Source: Gelria sp. Kuro-4 (lineage in GTDB: Bacteria; Bacillota; DTU030; DUMP01). From it: a stretch of 64,000 bases of DNA. Below the pieces are notes generated by a model, which saw nothing but the letters and a program-made list of their open reading frames with translations, had not been told where the DNA came from and did not search any database. Location of the stretch: positions 2,082,001-2,146,000 of the forward strand of contig NZ_AP024619.1 of assembly GCF_019668485.1 (NCBI RefSeq). The letters run 5' to 3'. The position numbers and the translations under genes are program-made. This document shows positions 34,294-42,333 of the stretch, piece after piece; position 1 is the stretch's first letter, and every line of letters begins with the position of its first letter.

Positions 34294-35463
34294 CTAGAAC
34301 ACCTGGAAGATGAAGAACTTAAGGTACTCGGTTTCCGGCGCCGTCAGGAGCACGGGATGGTCTTTGGCCTGGGTGCGGTACTCGACCAAGCGCAGGCGGC
34401 GGCGGGCGTCGGCCGCCGCATCCGCTACCACCGCGCGGAAAAGCTCCGGGCTCATGTGCTGAGAACAAGAGGCCGTCACCAGGAACCCGCCCGGGGGAAT
34501 GAGCTTCAGCGCCCGCAGGTTGATTTCTTTATAACCGCGCGCCGCCCCCTCCACCGCATGGCGGCTCTTCGTGAAGGCGGGCGGGTCCAGAATGACCACA
34601 TCGAACTTTTCCCGCCGTTGGGCCAGTGCCCGGAGCTCGTCAAAGGCATTGGCCACCTCAAACCGGCAGAGCGGGGTGAGCCCGTTCAGCGCAGCGTTCT
34701 TTCTCGCCATCTCGACGGCTTCCGGGGAGACATCGATACCCAGAACTTCCCGGGCACCGTAGTGGGCGGCGTGCAGGGCAAAGGCGCCGGTGTGGCAAAA
34801 GCAGTCGAGCACCCGGGCACCTGAGACCAGCGGCGCCAGGGCCGCGCGGTTTTCCCGCTGGTCGAGAAAGTAACCTGTTTTCTGCCCGTTTGCCACATCC
34901 ACCCAGAACCTTAGGCCGTGTTCTTCAATCGCAAGGAGCGGGTCGAACTGCCCGTAGAGGAAGCCCTTTTCCTGGGGCAGCCCTTCAATCTCCCGGACCT
35001 TGACGTCGTTGCGGGCATAAATCCCGCGCGGAGCCAGGATCTCCACCAGAAGCTTAACCAGCGTCTCCTGCCAGCGTGCAATCCCCAGGGCCAGAGTCTG
35101 CAGCACCAGGTAGTCCCCAAATTTGTCCACGATGAGGGCGGGAAGAAAATCGGCTTCAGCGAAGACAACGCGGCACGAGGAAGTATCCACAAACCGGCGG
35201 CGGTACTCCCAGGCGGCCGCCAGCCGACGCCGCCAGAAGGCCGGTCCGATCTCCTCCTCTTCCGGCGTCAAGAAGCGCAGGGCAATCTGCGAGCGCGGGT
35301 TAAAGTACCCCTGCCCGAGAAAGTGCCCGCGTTCGTCGCCGATCGTCACCACATCTCCCGGTGCAAACTCCCCTTCCACCGCGAGGATGTCCGAGGCAAA
35401 CACCCAGGGGTGGCCTACTTTCAGCCGGCCGGCACCCTTTTTCGAGATGATCGCCCGGGCCAC
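34294..35463 (-). CDS. rlmI: 23S rRNA (cytosine-C5) methyltransferase, RlmI-like
   Basis: SAM-dependent methyltransferase. N-terminal PUA domain (residues 1-75: KKGAGRLKVGHPWVF), an EEHG-type linker domain, then the Rossmann fold with VLDCFCHTGAFALHAA near 223 and VILDPPAFTKSR near 285. 389 residues. GTG start at 35463. Three bases follow the stop of the TtcA-like gene, so both are one operon. Confidence 0.9.
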   Translation of the reverse strand: MARAIISKKGAGRLKVGHPWVFASDILAVEGEFAPGDVVTIGDERGHFLGQGYFNPRSQIALRFLTPEEEEIGPAFWRRRLAAAWEYRRRFVDTSSCRVVFAEADFLPALIVDKFGDYLVLQTLALGIARWQETLVKLLVEILAPRGIYARNDVKVREIEGLPQEKGFLYGQFDPLLAIEEHGLRFWVDVANGQKTGYFLDQRENRAALAPLVSGARVLDCFCHTGAFALHAAHYGAREVLGIDVSPEAVEMARKNAALNGLTPLCRFEVANAFDELRALAQRREKFDVVILDPPAFTKSRHAVEGAARGYKEINLRALKLIPPGGFLVTASCSQHMSPELFRAVVADAAADARRRLRLVEYRTQAKDHPVLLTAPETEYLKFFIFQVF

Positions 35464-35465
35464 GC

Positions 35466-36248
35466 TTACTCCCCCTCGCCAACTTGGTTCTGCCTGTTCT
35501 TTTTGCCGTCTGCCGGCCTTACCAAAGGCCCCCAGGTGGAGAATCCCCGCGGGCTCTCCCAGGCGGTCAGAAAACGGCGGTACAGATCGGGATAGCGCCC
35601 TGTGAGCTCCCGCACCAAATCCCGCATCTCGGCCCGCTTGGTCCGCCCGGCCGCCGGGCAGCCGCTTTTCACCACGGGCAGGCCTTCGCGGGCCGCAACA
35701 GACCGGATGGTTTGCTCCGGAATGTAAACCAGCGGGCGGATTACTGTAAGTCCGCTGCGGCTGAGCTGCGTGCGCGGCAGGAAGGTGTCTAAACAGCCTG
35801 TGTAAATGAGGTTGAGGAAAAAAGTGGCCAAAACGTCGTCGGCGTGATGTCCCAGCGCCACCTTGGTACAGCCCAACGCCAGCGCCACGTTATTGAGCGC
35901 CCCGCGCCTGAGGTGGGCGCAGAGCGCGCACGGGTTCGGCTCCTCCCGCACCTTAAAGACAATGTCGCCGATGGCCGTTTTTTCCCGGGTAAGCGGCACG
36001 CCGTGTTCCCGGCAGTAATCCTCCAGGGGCCCTATGTCCTCCTCCCAGCCGAGATCCACATGCACCGGAAAAAGTTTGAGGTCGGGGTAAGAAGTCTGCC
36101 GCAAAAAGAGGAGCACATGCAGGAGAAAGACGCTGTCTTTTCCCCCCGAAAGCCCCACCGCCACACGATCCCCGGGCTCAAGCAGCCGGTAACGGCGGAC
36201 GGCCTGCTTTATTTTACTCAGAAACCACTTGTTGTCGCTCTTTCGCAC
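35466..36248 (-). CDS. TtcA-like PP-loop ATPase (tRNA thiolation family)
   Basis: Adenylates a tRNA base for sulfur insertion, most likely. PP-loop SGGKDS at 34-39; Cys107 and Cys110 in PNPCALCAH and a further cysteine in SGCPAAGRTKR near residue 202 are the usual three ligands of the Fe-S cluster in TtcA/TtuA enzymes. GTG at 36248 has GGAGGAG 7 bases upstream; the frame to 36434 adds a hydrophobic leader without a ribosome site. The exact base modified cannot be read from the sequence. Confidence 0.85.
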   Translation of the reverse strand: MRKSDNKWFLSKIKQAVRRYRLLEPGDRVAVGLSGGKDSVFLLHVLLFLRQTSYPDLKLFPVHVDLGWEEDIGPLEDYCREHGVPLTREKTAIGDIVFKVREEPNPCALCAHLRRGALNNVALALGCTKVALGHHADDVLATFFLNLIYTGCLDTFLPRTQLSRSGLTVIRPLVYIPEQTIRSVAAREGLPVVKSGCPAAGRTKRAEMRDLVRELTGRYPDLYRRFLTAWESPRGFSTWGPLVRPADGKKNRQNQVGEGE

Positions 36249-36421
36249 TATGGTCTCCTCCCACTCTTTCACCACACCATCATAGTCTAACCGTAGTGAA
36301 GAAGCAAGGTGGGCCGGCCAGCAGGAGAGAAGCACCGGAGGCGCGAATAGTAATAAAAAAAGAAGCGGAAGAAAAAAAGCCTGTTTAACTTCTTGAGCTT
36401 CTTTAGGGGGGTAAGGTGGCA

Positions 36422-37834
36422 ATGTGCGACACACTCGTGGCCCTGCCCGACGTTACGTCCACCGGTACCGTGATCCTCGGCAAAAACAGCGACCGACCGG
36501 CCTTTGACTGCCAGCCGCTCCACTACTCTCCCCGCGCCCGCCATGCGCCGGGGGAAAAGCTCACCCTGGCCTATGTCGCGCTCCCACAGTCCGAGGTGAC
36601 GTATGCCACCGTGGGTTCCCGTCCTTACTGGTGTTGGGGTTATGAGGAAGGCTTCAACGAGTTTGGTGTGGCCATCGGCAATGAGGCCATCTTTACCCGG
36701 GAGAGCGCCCTGGCGGCCGCGCGCCAGCTCGAAGGCAGGCCCCCTGAGGCGGGCCTTTTGGGGATGGAGCTCCTCCGCCTCGGCCTTGAGCGCGGCAAAA
36801 GTGCAGCTGAAGCGCTCACCGTTATCGCTGAACTGGTGGAAGACTACGGCCAGTGGGGCTCCGGTGTGCCTGGATCCGACCACCTGCAAGGTTCTTACAA
36901 CAACTCCTTCATCATCGCCGACCCGAAGGAAGCCTGGGTGCTGGAGACAGCCGGCAAGCGCTGGGTAGCCCGCCGCATCACCAGCGGTTACGCCGCCATT
37001 TCCAATGAACCCAGCATCCGCACGCACTGGGACGAAAGCAGCCCCGACCTTGTCGGCCGGGCGGTGGAAAAGGGCTGGTGGCCGGCCGGAAAAGAAGCGC
37101 TCTTTGATTTCGCCCTGGCCTATACCGACCGGCATAAACCCCTCCAGGTGTCGCACATCCGCGCCCAACGCCTGCGGCAGCTCTTGGCGGAAGGCAGGGA
37201 CCAGGGGATTTCGCCGCAGTGGGTCAAACGCATCCTGCGCGACCATTACGAAGACACCTTCCTGGCCGGGCCGTACTTCAACGCCGCCCTGCCGGACTTT
37301 CTCACCATCTGCATGCACTCGTCGCCGGCCGGCTTCACCTGGGGGAATACTGCCAGTTCCGCCGTTTTCAGCCTGCCGGAGCCGGGCCAGGGTTTGCCCC
37401 ATATGTGGTGGTGCGCAGGCACACCCTGCACCGGTGTCTACCTGCCTGTCTTTCTCCCGCTCGCTTCCCTGCCGGAAACCGTGACCCGCGCCGGCACCGT
37501 CACCGCTCTCCTGCCTCCCCCGGAAGTGCCGCGCGATACGTACAGTTCTGCATCTTACTGGTGGAAGTTCCGCCACCTGCTCGATGTGCTCAAGGGCGAT
37601 GAGGAAGGCAGCTTCTTTAACCTGCGCCAGCCGGTCGCGCGCCTGGCCTTTGACCGCCTGGAGGCGGCGTGGGCCCTCGAGGCCCGCGCCGTGGAAAAAG
37701 AAGCCCTGGCCGCCGTCGCTGCCGGGAAGGAAGAAGACGCCGCCGCCCGCCTCACCGCCTTTACGGCGCGTTGCGTTGACGAAGCCTTGGCGACAGCGCG
37801 CAAGGTGAAAGAGGCCGTACTGGCGCTGGGGTAG
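36422..37834 (+). CDS. C69 family dipeptidase
   Basis: Ntn-fold dipeptidase. The ATG at 36422 gives Met-Cys-Asp-Thr, so removal of Met exposes Cys2 as the N-terminal nucleophile, as in PepD; a GTG two codons upstream would block that. Landmarks: GKNSDRPAFDCQPL near residue 20, GFNEFGVAIGNE near 77, GSYNNSFIIADPKEAWVLE near 158 and PAGFTWGNTASSAVF near 302. 470 residues. No signal peptide, so cytoplasmic. Confidence 0.92.
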   Translation: MCDTLVALPDVTSTGTVILGKNSDRPAFDCQPLHYSPRARHAPGEKLTLAYVALPQSEVTYATVGSRPYWCWGYEEGFNEFGVAIGNEAIFTRESALAAARQLEGRPPEAGLLGMELLRLGLERGKSAAEALTVIAELVEDYGQWGSGVPGSDHLQGSYNNSFIIADPKEAWVLETAGKRWVARRITSGYAAISNEPSIRTHWDESSPDLVGRAVEKGWWPAGKEALFDFALAYTDRHKPLQVSHIRAQRLRQLLAEGRDQGISPQWVKRILRDHYEDTFLAGPYFNAALPDFLTICMHSSPAGFTWGNTASSAVFSLPEPGQGLPHMWWCAGTPCTGVYLPVFLPLASLPETVTRAGTVTALLPPPEVPRDTYSSASYWWKFRHLLDVLKGDEEGSFFNLRQPVARLAFDRLEAAWALEARAVEKEALAAVAAGKEEDAAARLTAFTARCVDEALATARKVKEAVLALG

Positions 37835-37894
37835 GTATAAGCAGGGGACCGGCGCAGCATATTAGAGTCAGGAAGTGGGAAAGGGGGCCGCTCG

Positions 37895-38068
37895 GTGCGC
37901 CGCAAGGAGCACGCGCCCGACGATTTACCGTCTGTCAGGACGCGCCACAAGGGTGACCTGGTGGAGGAAAGAGAAATCGAAGAGCAGGATCTTTCCCCGC
38001 GCCAGGTGCGCGAAAACCCGTACAAGACACCGCCCAACGAACTTACCAGTAAGGGGCGGCCCCGCTAG
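37895..38068 (+). CDS. 57-residue charged small protein
   Basis: GTG start 7 bases after AAGGGGG and a TAG at 38066. The product is rich in Arg, Glu and Asp (KGDLVEEREIEEQDL in the middle) and ends NPYKTPPNELTSKGRPR; no membrane or metal motif. It follows the dipeptidase by 60 bases and its end forms part of a terminator hairpin. Family unknown. Confidence 0.6.
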   Translation: MRRKEHAPDDLPSVRTRHKGDLVEEREIEEQDLSPRQVRENPYKTPPNELTSKGRPR

Positions 38069-38083
38069 GGCCGCCCCTTACTC
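38051..38083 (+). terminator. terminator hairpin at the 57-residue gene
   Basis: AAGGGGCGGCC pairs with GGCCGCCCCTT across a six-base loop that includes the stop codon; ACTCCTTTA follows. It lies just before the convergent ogt gene. Confidence 0.7.
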
Positions 38084-38590
38084 CTTTACTTTAACCCCTT
38101 CCAGGTCCAAAAGAAAGTGCTTGCGCGGGCGCCCGCCGGCGTACTCGCCGAGCGCGCCGTCTGCTTTCAGCACCCGGTGGCAGGGGACCACCACGGCCAC
38201 GGGATTGGCGCGCATCGCCCCGCCCACCGCCCGCGCCGCCTGGGGGAATCCCGCCCGCCGGGCAAGCTCGCCGTAGCTGGTGGTCGCCCCGAAGGGAACC
38301 GTAAGCAGGGTACGCCACACCGCCAGCTGAAAGGAAGTGCCATTTAAGTCCAGCGGCAGGTCGAAAACGCGCCGCCGGCCGGCCAGGTACTCCTGGAGCT
38401 GCCGCTCCGCCTCGCCCACCCGGCCCGGGCCGGTGACTGGCCCGCGGACCGCTTCGTGCGGAAAGTGAGCCTCAAGCCAGGCGACTTCCCTTTCGACCCG
38501 GTCGCCGAAGGAAAGCCGGCAGAGTCCCCGTGAGCTGTAGGCCAGGAACACTCTTCCCAGCGCCGTTTCGCATTCCTTCCACTCAATCAT
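38078..38590 (-). CDS. ogt: methylated-DNA--protein-cysteine methyltransferase
   Basis: Removes alkyl groups from O6-alkylguanine by transfer to its own cysteine. The acceptor is the Cys of VVVPCHRVL near residue 140, with the helix-turn-helix FGATTSYGELARRAG before it and EYAGGRPRKHFLLDLE after. The ATG at 38590 has a GAAGGGAGC site; the longer frame to 38671 is not supported. 170 residues. Confidence 0.95.
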   Translation of the reverse strand: MIEWKECETALGRVFLAYSSRGLCRLSFGDRVEREVAWLEAHFPHEAVRGPVTGPGRVGEAERQLQEYLAGRRRVFDLPLDLNGTSFQLAVWRTLLTVPFGATTSYGELARRAGFPQAARAVGGAMRANPVAVVVPCHRVLKADGALGEYAGGRPRKHFLLDLEGVKVKE

Positions 38591-38688
38591 CTTACTGCTC
38601 CCTTCCTGTAAGCATAAACCGCCGCCCACGGCACATGCTAAGTGCGCCCCGTCTTTCGACCTTGACAGCACAGAAGAGGTGATGTTCG

Positions 38689-39072
38689 GTGCAGAGCCAT
38701 GAAGCCATTGCCCGTACTTATCTCACCGCCCTGGGCAACAAGGAAGTGGAAACCGCCTTGGACTTCCTGGCGCCAGACGTGCAGCTGGTCGATCCCCTGT
38801 ACGGCGAGGTTACCGGTAAAGCCGACGCCAGGATTTATTGCACGTCCTTTGTTGACCGTGTGCGCACCTGTGCCTACGACGTCCACACCGCCGCCTTCTG
38901 CGAAGGCAAGGGGTTCCTCGAATACACCTGCCACATGGTGCTGCCCGACGGCAGCCATGTGGACCTTCCTGCCGCCGCCGTATTTGAATTTTCCGGTGAC
39001 AGGATCCAGGCCGTACGCAGCTATCATGACCCGGCGCCGGCCGCCTCCATCTGGCGCCCCCAGCGGCTGTAA
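38689..39072 (+). CDS. NTF2-like (SnoaL-type) small protein
   Basis: 127 residues with the alpha+beta cone pattern of nuclear transport factor 2-like proteins: an N-terminal helix (EAIARTYLTALGNKEVETAL), LAPDVQLVDPLYG near 27-39, and a last strand IQAVRSYHDP. Such proteins are isomerases, hydrolases or ligand carriers; the ligand is unknown. GTG start with AGAGGTGATG upstream. Convergent with the MBL hydrolase gene. Confidence 0.8.
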   Translation: MQSHEAIARTYLTALGNKEVETALDFLAPDVQLVDPLYGEVTGKADARIYCTSFVDRVRTCAYDVHTAAFCEGKGFLEYTCHMVLPDGSHVDLPAAAVFEFSGDRIQAVRSYHDPAPAASIWRPQRL

Positions 39073-39076
39073 GGGC

Positions 39077-39970
39077 TCAGGGCGTCCCGGTGGCACGCTG
39101 CCAAATAAGCCGTCCCCCTTCAAAGCGGTGCCGGACCAGACCCCCTTCGGCCAGGTAAGCCAGGTGAGCGGCAACTGCCGCGGTGGAAAGAAAGTACTGG
39201 TCGGTGTTAAGAGCGATACCCTTGTCGCCGGCAATGCGCGCCACCAGATCCTCCCGGCTGTGCGGTTCGGCGAGCAGGGCGAGAATATGTTCGCTCACGG
39301 CCGTAAGCCGTGTTTTGTTGGCGGCCACAACCGGGCCGGGGTCGGTGGTAAGCTCCCCATGGCTGGGCACAAAAAAGTCGGCCTCAAAGGTCGCCAGCTT
39401 CTCCAGCGTGGCGAGCGCCGGCTGCACCCGGGCAAAGTAGGGGAGATAGTACTTGTCCAGGGTCGCGCCGGAAAAAAAGGCGTCCGCGCAAAACAGGACC
39501 GCATCCGGCGTCAGCACTCCTACCTGTTCCGGCGCATGTCCGGGCAGGGGCACCACCCTAAGCGGCTCCGGCCCGGTGTTTTCGCTTTCCAGGTGCCGGT
39601 CCACCCGGGAGGGCTTGGCCATGAGGAACTTATTCTTCAAGGCAGGGAACGGGTCCCCGCCTGAGAGGTACAAGGGTTCCAGGTAGGGATTCTCGATGAC
39701 CGCCGCCTCCAGCGGTGCCGCCCAGGTCAGGGCCTCGGTACGCTTTTGCAGGAAGGCGTTACCGCCGCAGTGGTCCGCGTGACTGTGGGTGTTGACGATG
39801 TTTCTAAGCGGGAGTGCGTCCGCCGCGCGCAGGGCCTTGAGCACCCGGCGCCCGCTCTCGTCGTCCAGCCCTGTATCGATGACGGCGGCCCCACCCTCAG
39901 GATAGAGATAAACGCCGATATTAACCGGTCCCGGGAGGTAATAGGTGCGGCCTTGAATATGGGTTAACAT
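39077..39970 (-). CDS. MBL-fold metallo-hydrolase
   Basis: Zinc hydrolase with the HSHADH motif at residues 62-67, VIDTGLDD near 30, PGHAPEQVG near 144, LFCADAFFS near 159 and PSHGE near 200. A C-terminal winged-helix-like part (residues 225-290) resembles those of the thioesterase-like MBL group, so thioester or lactone substrates are possible. 297 residues. The upstream region contains the group II intron remnant. Confidence 0.88.
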   Translation of the reverse strand: MLTHIQGRTYYLPGPVNIGVYLYPEGGAAVIDTGLDDESGRRVLKALRAADALPLRNIVNTHSHADHCGGNAFLQKRTEALTWAAPLEAAVIENPYLEPLYLSGGDPFPALKNKFLMAKPSRVDRHLESENTGPEPLRVVPLPGHAPEQVGVLTPDAVLFCADAFFSGATLDKYYLPYFARVQPALATLEKLATFEADFFVPSHGELTTDPGPVVAANKTRLTAVSEHILALLAEPHSREDLVARIAGDKGIALNTDQYFLSTAAVAAHLAYLAEGGLVRHRFEGGRLIWQRATGTP

Positions 39971-40029
39971 TGCACCACCCCTTTTTCCCCAATCTGAATT
40001 ATCTACATGATACCAAAATCTGTCTTAGC

Positions 40030-40393
40030 CAGCAACCCGCCTTCACCGCCCGCCACTCAAGGTGATGACCCGCTCATCTGCAGCGCTTCCGCCCCGGCAG
40101 CCCGGTTCACCCTTCCACCGCGCACCGCGCACTCCGGGGTATCGAGAACGCCCCCAGGCCAACCCGTCCCAGTGCCCGGCGCGTTGCCAGCCCAACCTCG
40201 GCCGGCTAGTTGGAACGACGTCCTGCACGCGCAACCCGGCTCAGCGCGACCAGGTTTGCCGCCGGCTTCCTTCAGCACCCACCTTCGGTGGGTACCCGAC
40301 CTCGCGGTGGACACCCTTGCCTTAAGCTACGGCTACTGCTACCCTCGCCGTTCGGGACTTGCACCCTAGAGACAGCGCCCATGCCGGGCGCAC
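40030..40393 (-). mobile_element. 5' remnant of a group IIC intron
   Basis: On the minus strand the element begins GTGCGCCCGGCATGGG at 40393, then GTCTCTAGGGTGCAAGTCCC, a GAACGGCGAGGG stretch, CAAGGGTGTCC, and CTGAAGGAAGC with GGCAAACCT, in the order of domain I of group IIC introns such as that of Oceanobacillus iheyensis. Segments near 40080 (GGAAGCGCTGCAGATGAGCGGGTCAT) resemble the end of domains II-III. No reverse transcriptase and no domain V or VI follow before the MBL gene, so it is a decayed, ORF-less piece. The left boundary is approximate. It sits directly behind a terminator-type hairpin, the known target of class C introns. Confidence 0.8.
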
Positions 40394-40400
40394 ATGCAGC

Positions 40401-40430
40401 AGGCCCTTCAGGCGGCAACCTGAAGGGCCT
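40401..40430. terminator. terminator-type hairpin downstream of tRNA-Leu
   Basis: AGGCCCTTCAGG and CCTGAAGGGCCT pair across a six-base loop. On the minus strand it lies behind tRNA-Leu(TAA) but lacks a T-run, since GCTGCAT and then the intron remnant follow. Confidence 0.7.
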
Positions 40431-40443
40431 TGGTATCTTTTTT

Positions 40444-40532
40444 TGGTGCCGGAGGCGGGGGTCGAACCCGCACGCACGTTGCCGTGCGAGGGATTTTAAG
40501 TCCCTTGCGTCTGCCAGTTCCGCCACTCCGGC
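40444..40532 (-). tRNA. tRNA-Leu(TAA)
   Basis: Cloverleaf with acceptor GCCGGAG, anticodon loop CTTAAAA (anticodon TAA), a long variable arm typical of leucine, T arm GGTTCGACCCC, and an encoded CCA end. Confidence 0.96.
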
Positions 40533-40605
40533 GCCTTCGGCTTCATTTTAGCACCTTTGCCGGGAAGTTTCAAGGGAAGCGAAGGGCAAGGACGGAGGCT
40601 GCGTT

Positions 40606-42186
40606 TTACAGGTAAATCCCGGCGCCGGGCCCGAGCGGGAGCTTGAGCAGCATCCAGATGACGATCTGGATGGACAGGATGATGAGATAAGCGATGGAAT
40701 ACGGTATCATCAGCGAGATGTAGGTGCCGATGCCCACCTCTTCCTTTTTGGGGTTAAACTGGGTGAGCAGGCCCAGGATAACGGGAATGTAAGGCGAAAG
40801 AGGCGAGATGATGTTGGTGGCGGTGTCACCGATGCGGTACGCCACCTGCGTGAGCGCCGGGGAGAAGCTGACCACGGAGAACATGGGTAGAAAGATCGGC
40901 GCCAGGATGATCCACTTGGAAGAACCGCTTACGATGAAGAGGTTGATAAAGGCCACCAGGAGGATAAACATGAGGGCCAGGGGGATGCCGCCCAGGTTCA
41001 TGGCCTTCAGGAATTCGGCACCCTTCACGGCGAGTACAGTGGTGATATTGCTGCTGTTAAAGAGGTAGATGAAGAGCGCCGCCGGCAAAGCCACGACAAT
41101 AAAGCCGACGATGCCTTCGATGCCCTTGGCCATATAGCGGGGCACGTCTTTTTCCGATTTGATTGTCCCGGCCCCGATGCCGTAGCCCACGCCGACGAAC
41201 AGGAAGAAGAAGAAGAGGATGGCCATAATGCTGTCAGTCAGCGGCGACTTGGGCAGGAAGGCACCTTCGGGGTTGCGGAAGAACGCTCCCGGCGGCAGGC
41301 TAAGGATCAGCATGATAGCGACAAAGAGCAAAAAGCCGCCCAGGGCCCAACGCAGCCCTCGCTCTTCCTCGGGTTTAAGGGCGTGTTCCTGCAGAGCATT
41401 TTCATCCAGCCTGCCCTGTGAGCGGGTGTCACCCAGCCGCTTGGCCGTAAAGCGCTCGGTGACGTAAGTGGTACCCAGCGTAAGGGTGAAGGTGGCCACG
41501 ATCATAAAGAACCAGTTGATCATGGGGTGTGTGGGCGCGGTGATGCCCATGGCTTGGGCCACCGGAGCGGTAATACCGGACAGCAGGGCGTCTGTGCCGG
41601 CAATCATCAGGTTGGCCGTGAAACCGCTCCACCCGGCGGCGTACCCTGTGACCACGCCGACCAGCGGGTTGCGACCGAGAGCCGCAAAGAGCGAGCCGCC
41701 GATGGCCGCGGTGAAGACGGAACCGGCGTCCGAGGCCAGGTTAGAGTTTATGCCGACGAAGGCCAGCGCCATAGTAACGAGCGCCGGCGGAGCACCGAGA
41801 ATGGTTTTGCGCATCGCCGCCGACATGAATCCCGTCTGGTCCAAGAGCGCAATACCGAGCATCATGGTAAGGATGAGGCCCAGAGGCGGAAAGGCGACGA
41901 AGTTCTTGACGAAGTCCGCCATGAACTTGCGCATGGGGCCAAAGGCCAGCAGGTTCTGCACCGCAACAGTAACCTGCTGAGGCGCCTCACCCACCTTCGC
42001 CGGCGGTTTCATGTAGGTGACCTCGACCCCGGCCGAAGCCAGGATCCAGGAGAGAGCCAGGGTAACGAGCGCCAGAATAACAAAGAGTGTAAAAGGATGA
42101 GGGAGCCTGTTACCCACGACCTCCACCCAGTTAATGAACTTACCAAACCAGCCGCCCAGCTCATCCGATTGCTTCTTTTCAGGCAC
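40606..42186 (-). CDS. AbgT family transporter
   Basis: Member of the p-aminobenzoyl-glutamate transporter family, several of which export antimetabolites. Motifs: NRLPHPFTLFVILAL near residue 25, GVVTGYAAGWSGFTANL near 178 and DALLSGITAP near 200. About 12 segments in 526 residues. GTG start behind GAGGAGGTAAATTA. It follows the M20 amidohydrolase gene by 147 bases, the same pairing as abgA/B with abgT in Escherichia coli. Confidence 0.92.
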   Translation of the reverse strand: MPEKKQSDELGGWFGKFINWVEVVGNRLPHPFTLFVILALVTLALSWILASAGVEVTYMKPPAKVGEAPQQVTVAVQNLLAFGPMRKFMADFVKNFVAFPPLGLILTMMLGIALLDQTGFMSAAMRKTILGAPPALVTMALAFVGINSNLASDAGSVFTAAIGGSLFAALGRNPLVGVVTGYAAGWSGFTANLMIAGTDALLSGITAPVAQAMGITAPTHPMINWFFMIVATFTLTLGTTYVTERFTAKRLGDTRSQGRLDENALQEHALKPEEERGLRWALGGFLLFVAIMLILSLPPGAFFRNPEGAFLPKSPLTDSIMAILFFFFLFVGVGYGIGAGTIKSEKDVPRYMAKGIEGIVGFIVVALPAALFIYLFNSSNITTVLAVKGAEFLKAMNLGGIPLALMFILLVAFINLFIVSGSSKWIILAPIFLPMFSVVSFSPALTQVAYRIGDTATNIISPLSPYIPVILGLLTQFNPKKEEVGIGTYISLMIPYSIAYLIILSIQIVIWMLLKLPLGPGAGIYL

Positions 42187-42333
42187 TAATTTACCTCCTC
42201 ATCTGTAGTTGTGGGTTCAGCTTTGTCCTTGCCCTGGCGTGCTAAATTCGCCCCTGCATCCGCAAATTCCTGTTGGTTAGGGCATGATTTCTTACATATG
42301 AACGCGTAATTATGCGCGTGCGAGGCGAAGTCC

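Noticed and set aside
36287-37576. A minus-strand open frame of 429 codons
   Set aside because: Opposite the C69 dipeptidase, which has a fixed N-terminal cysteine and conserved motifs.
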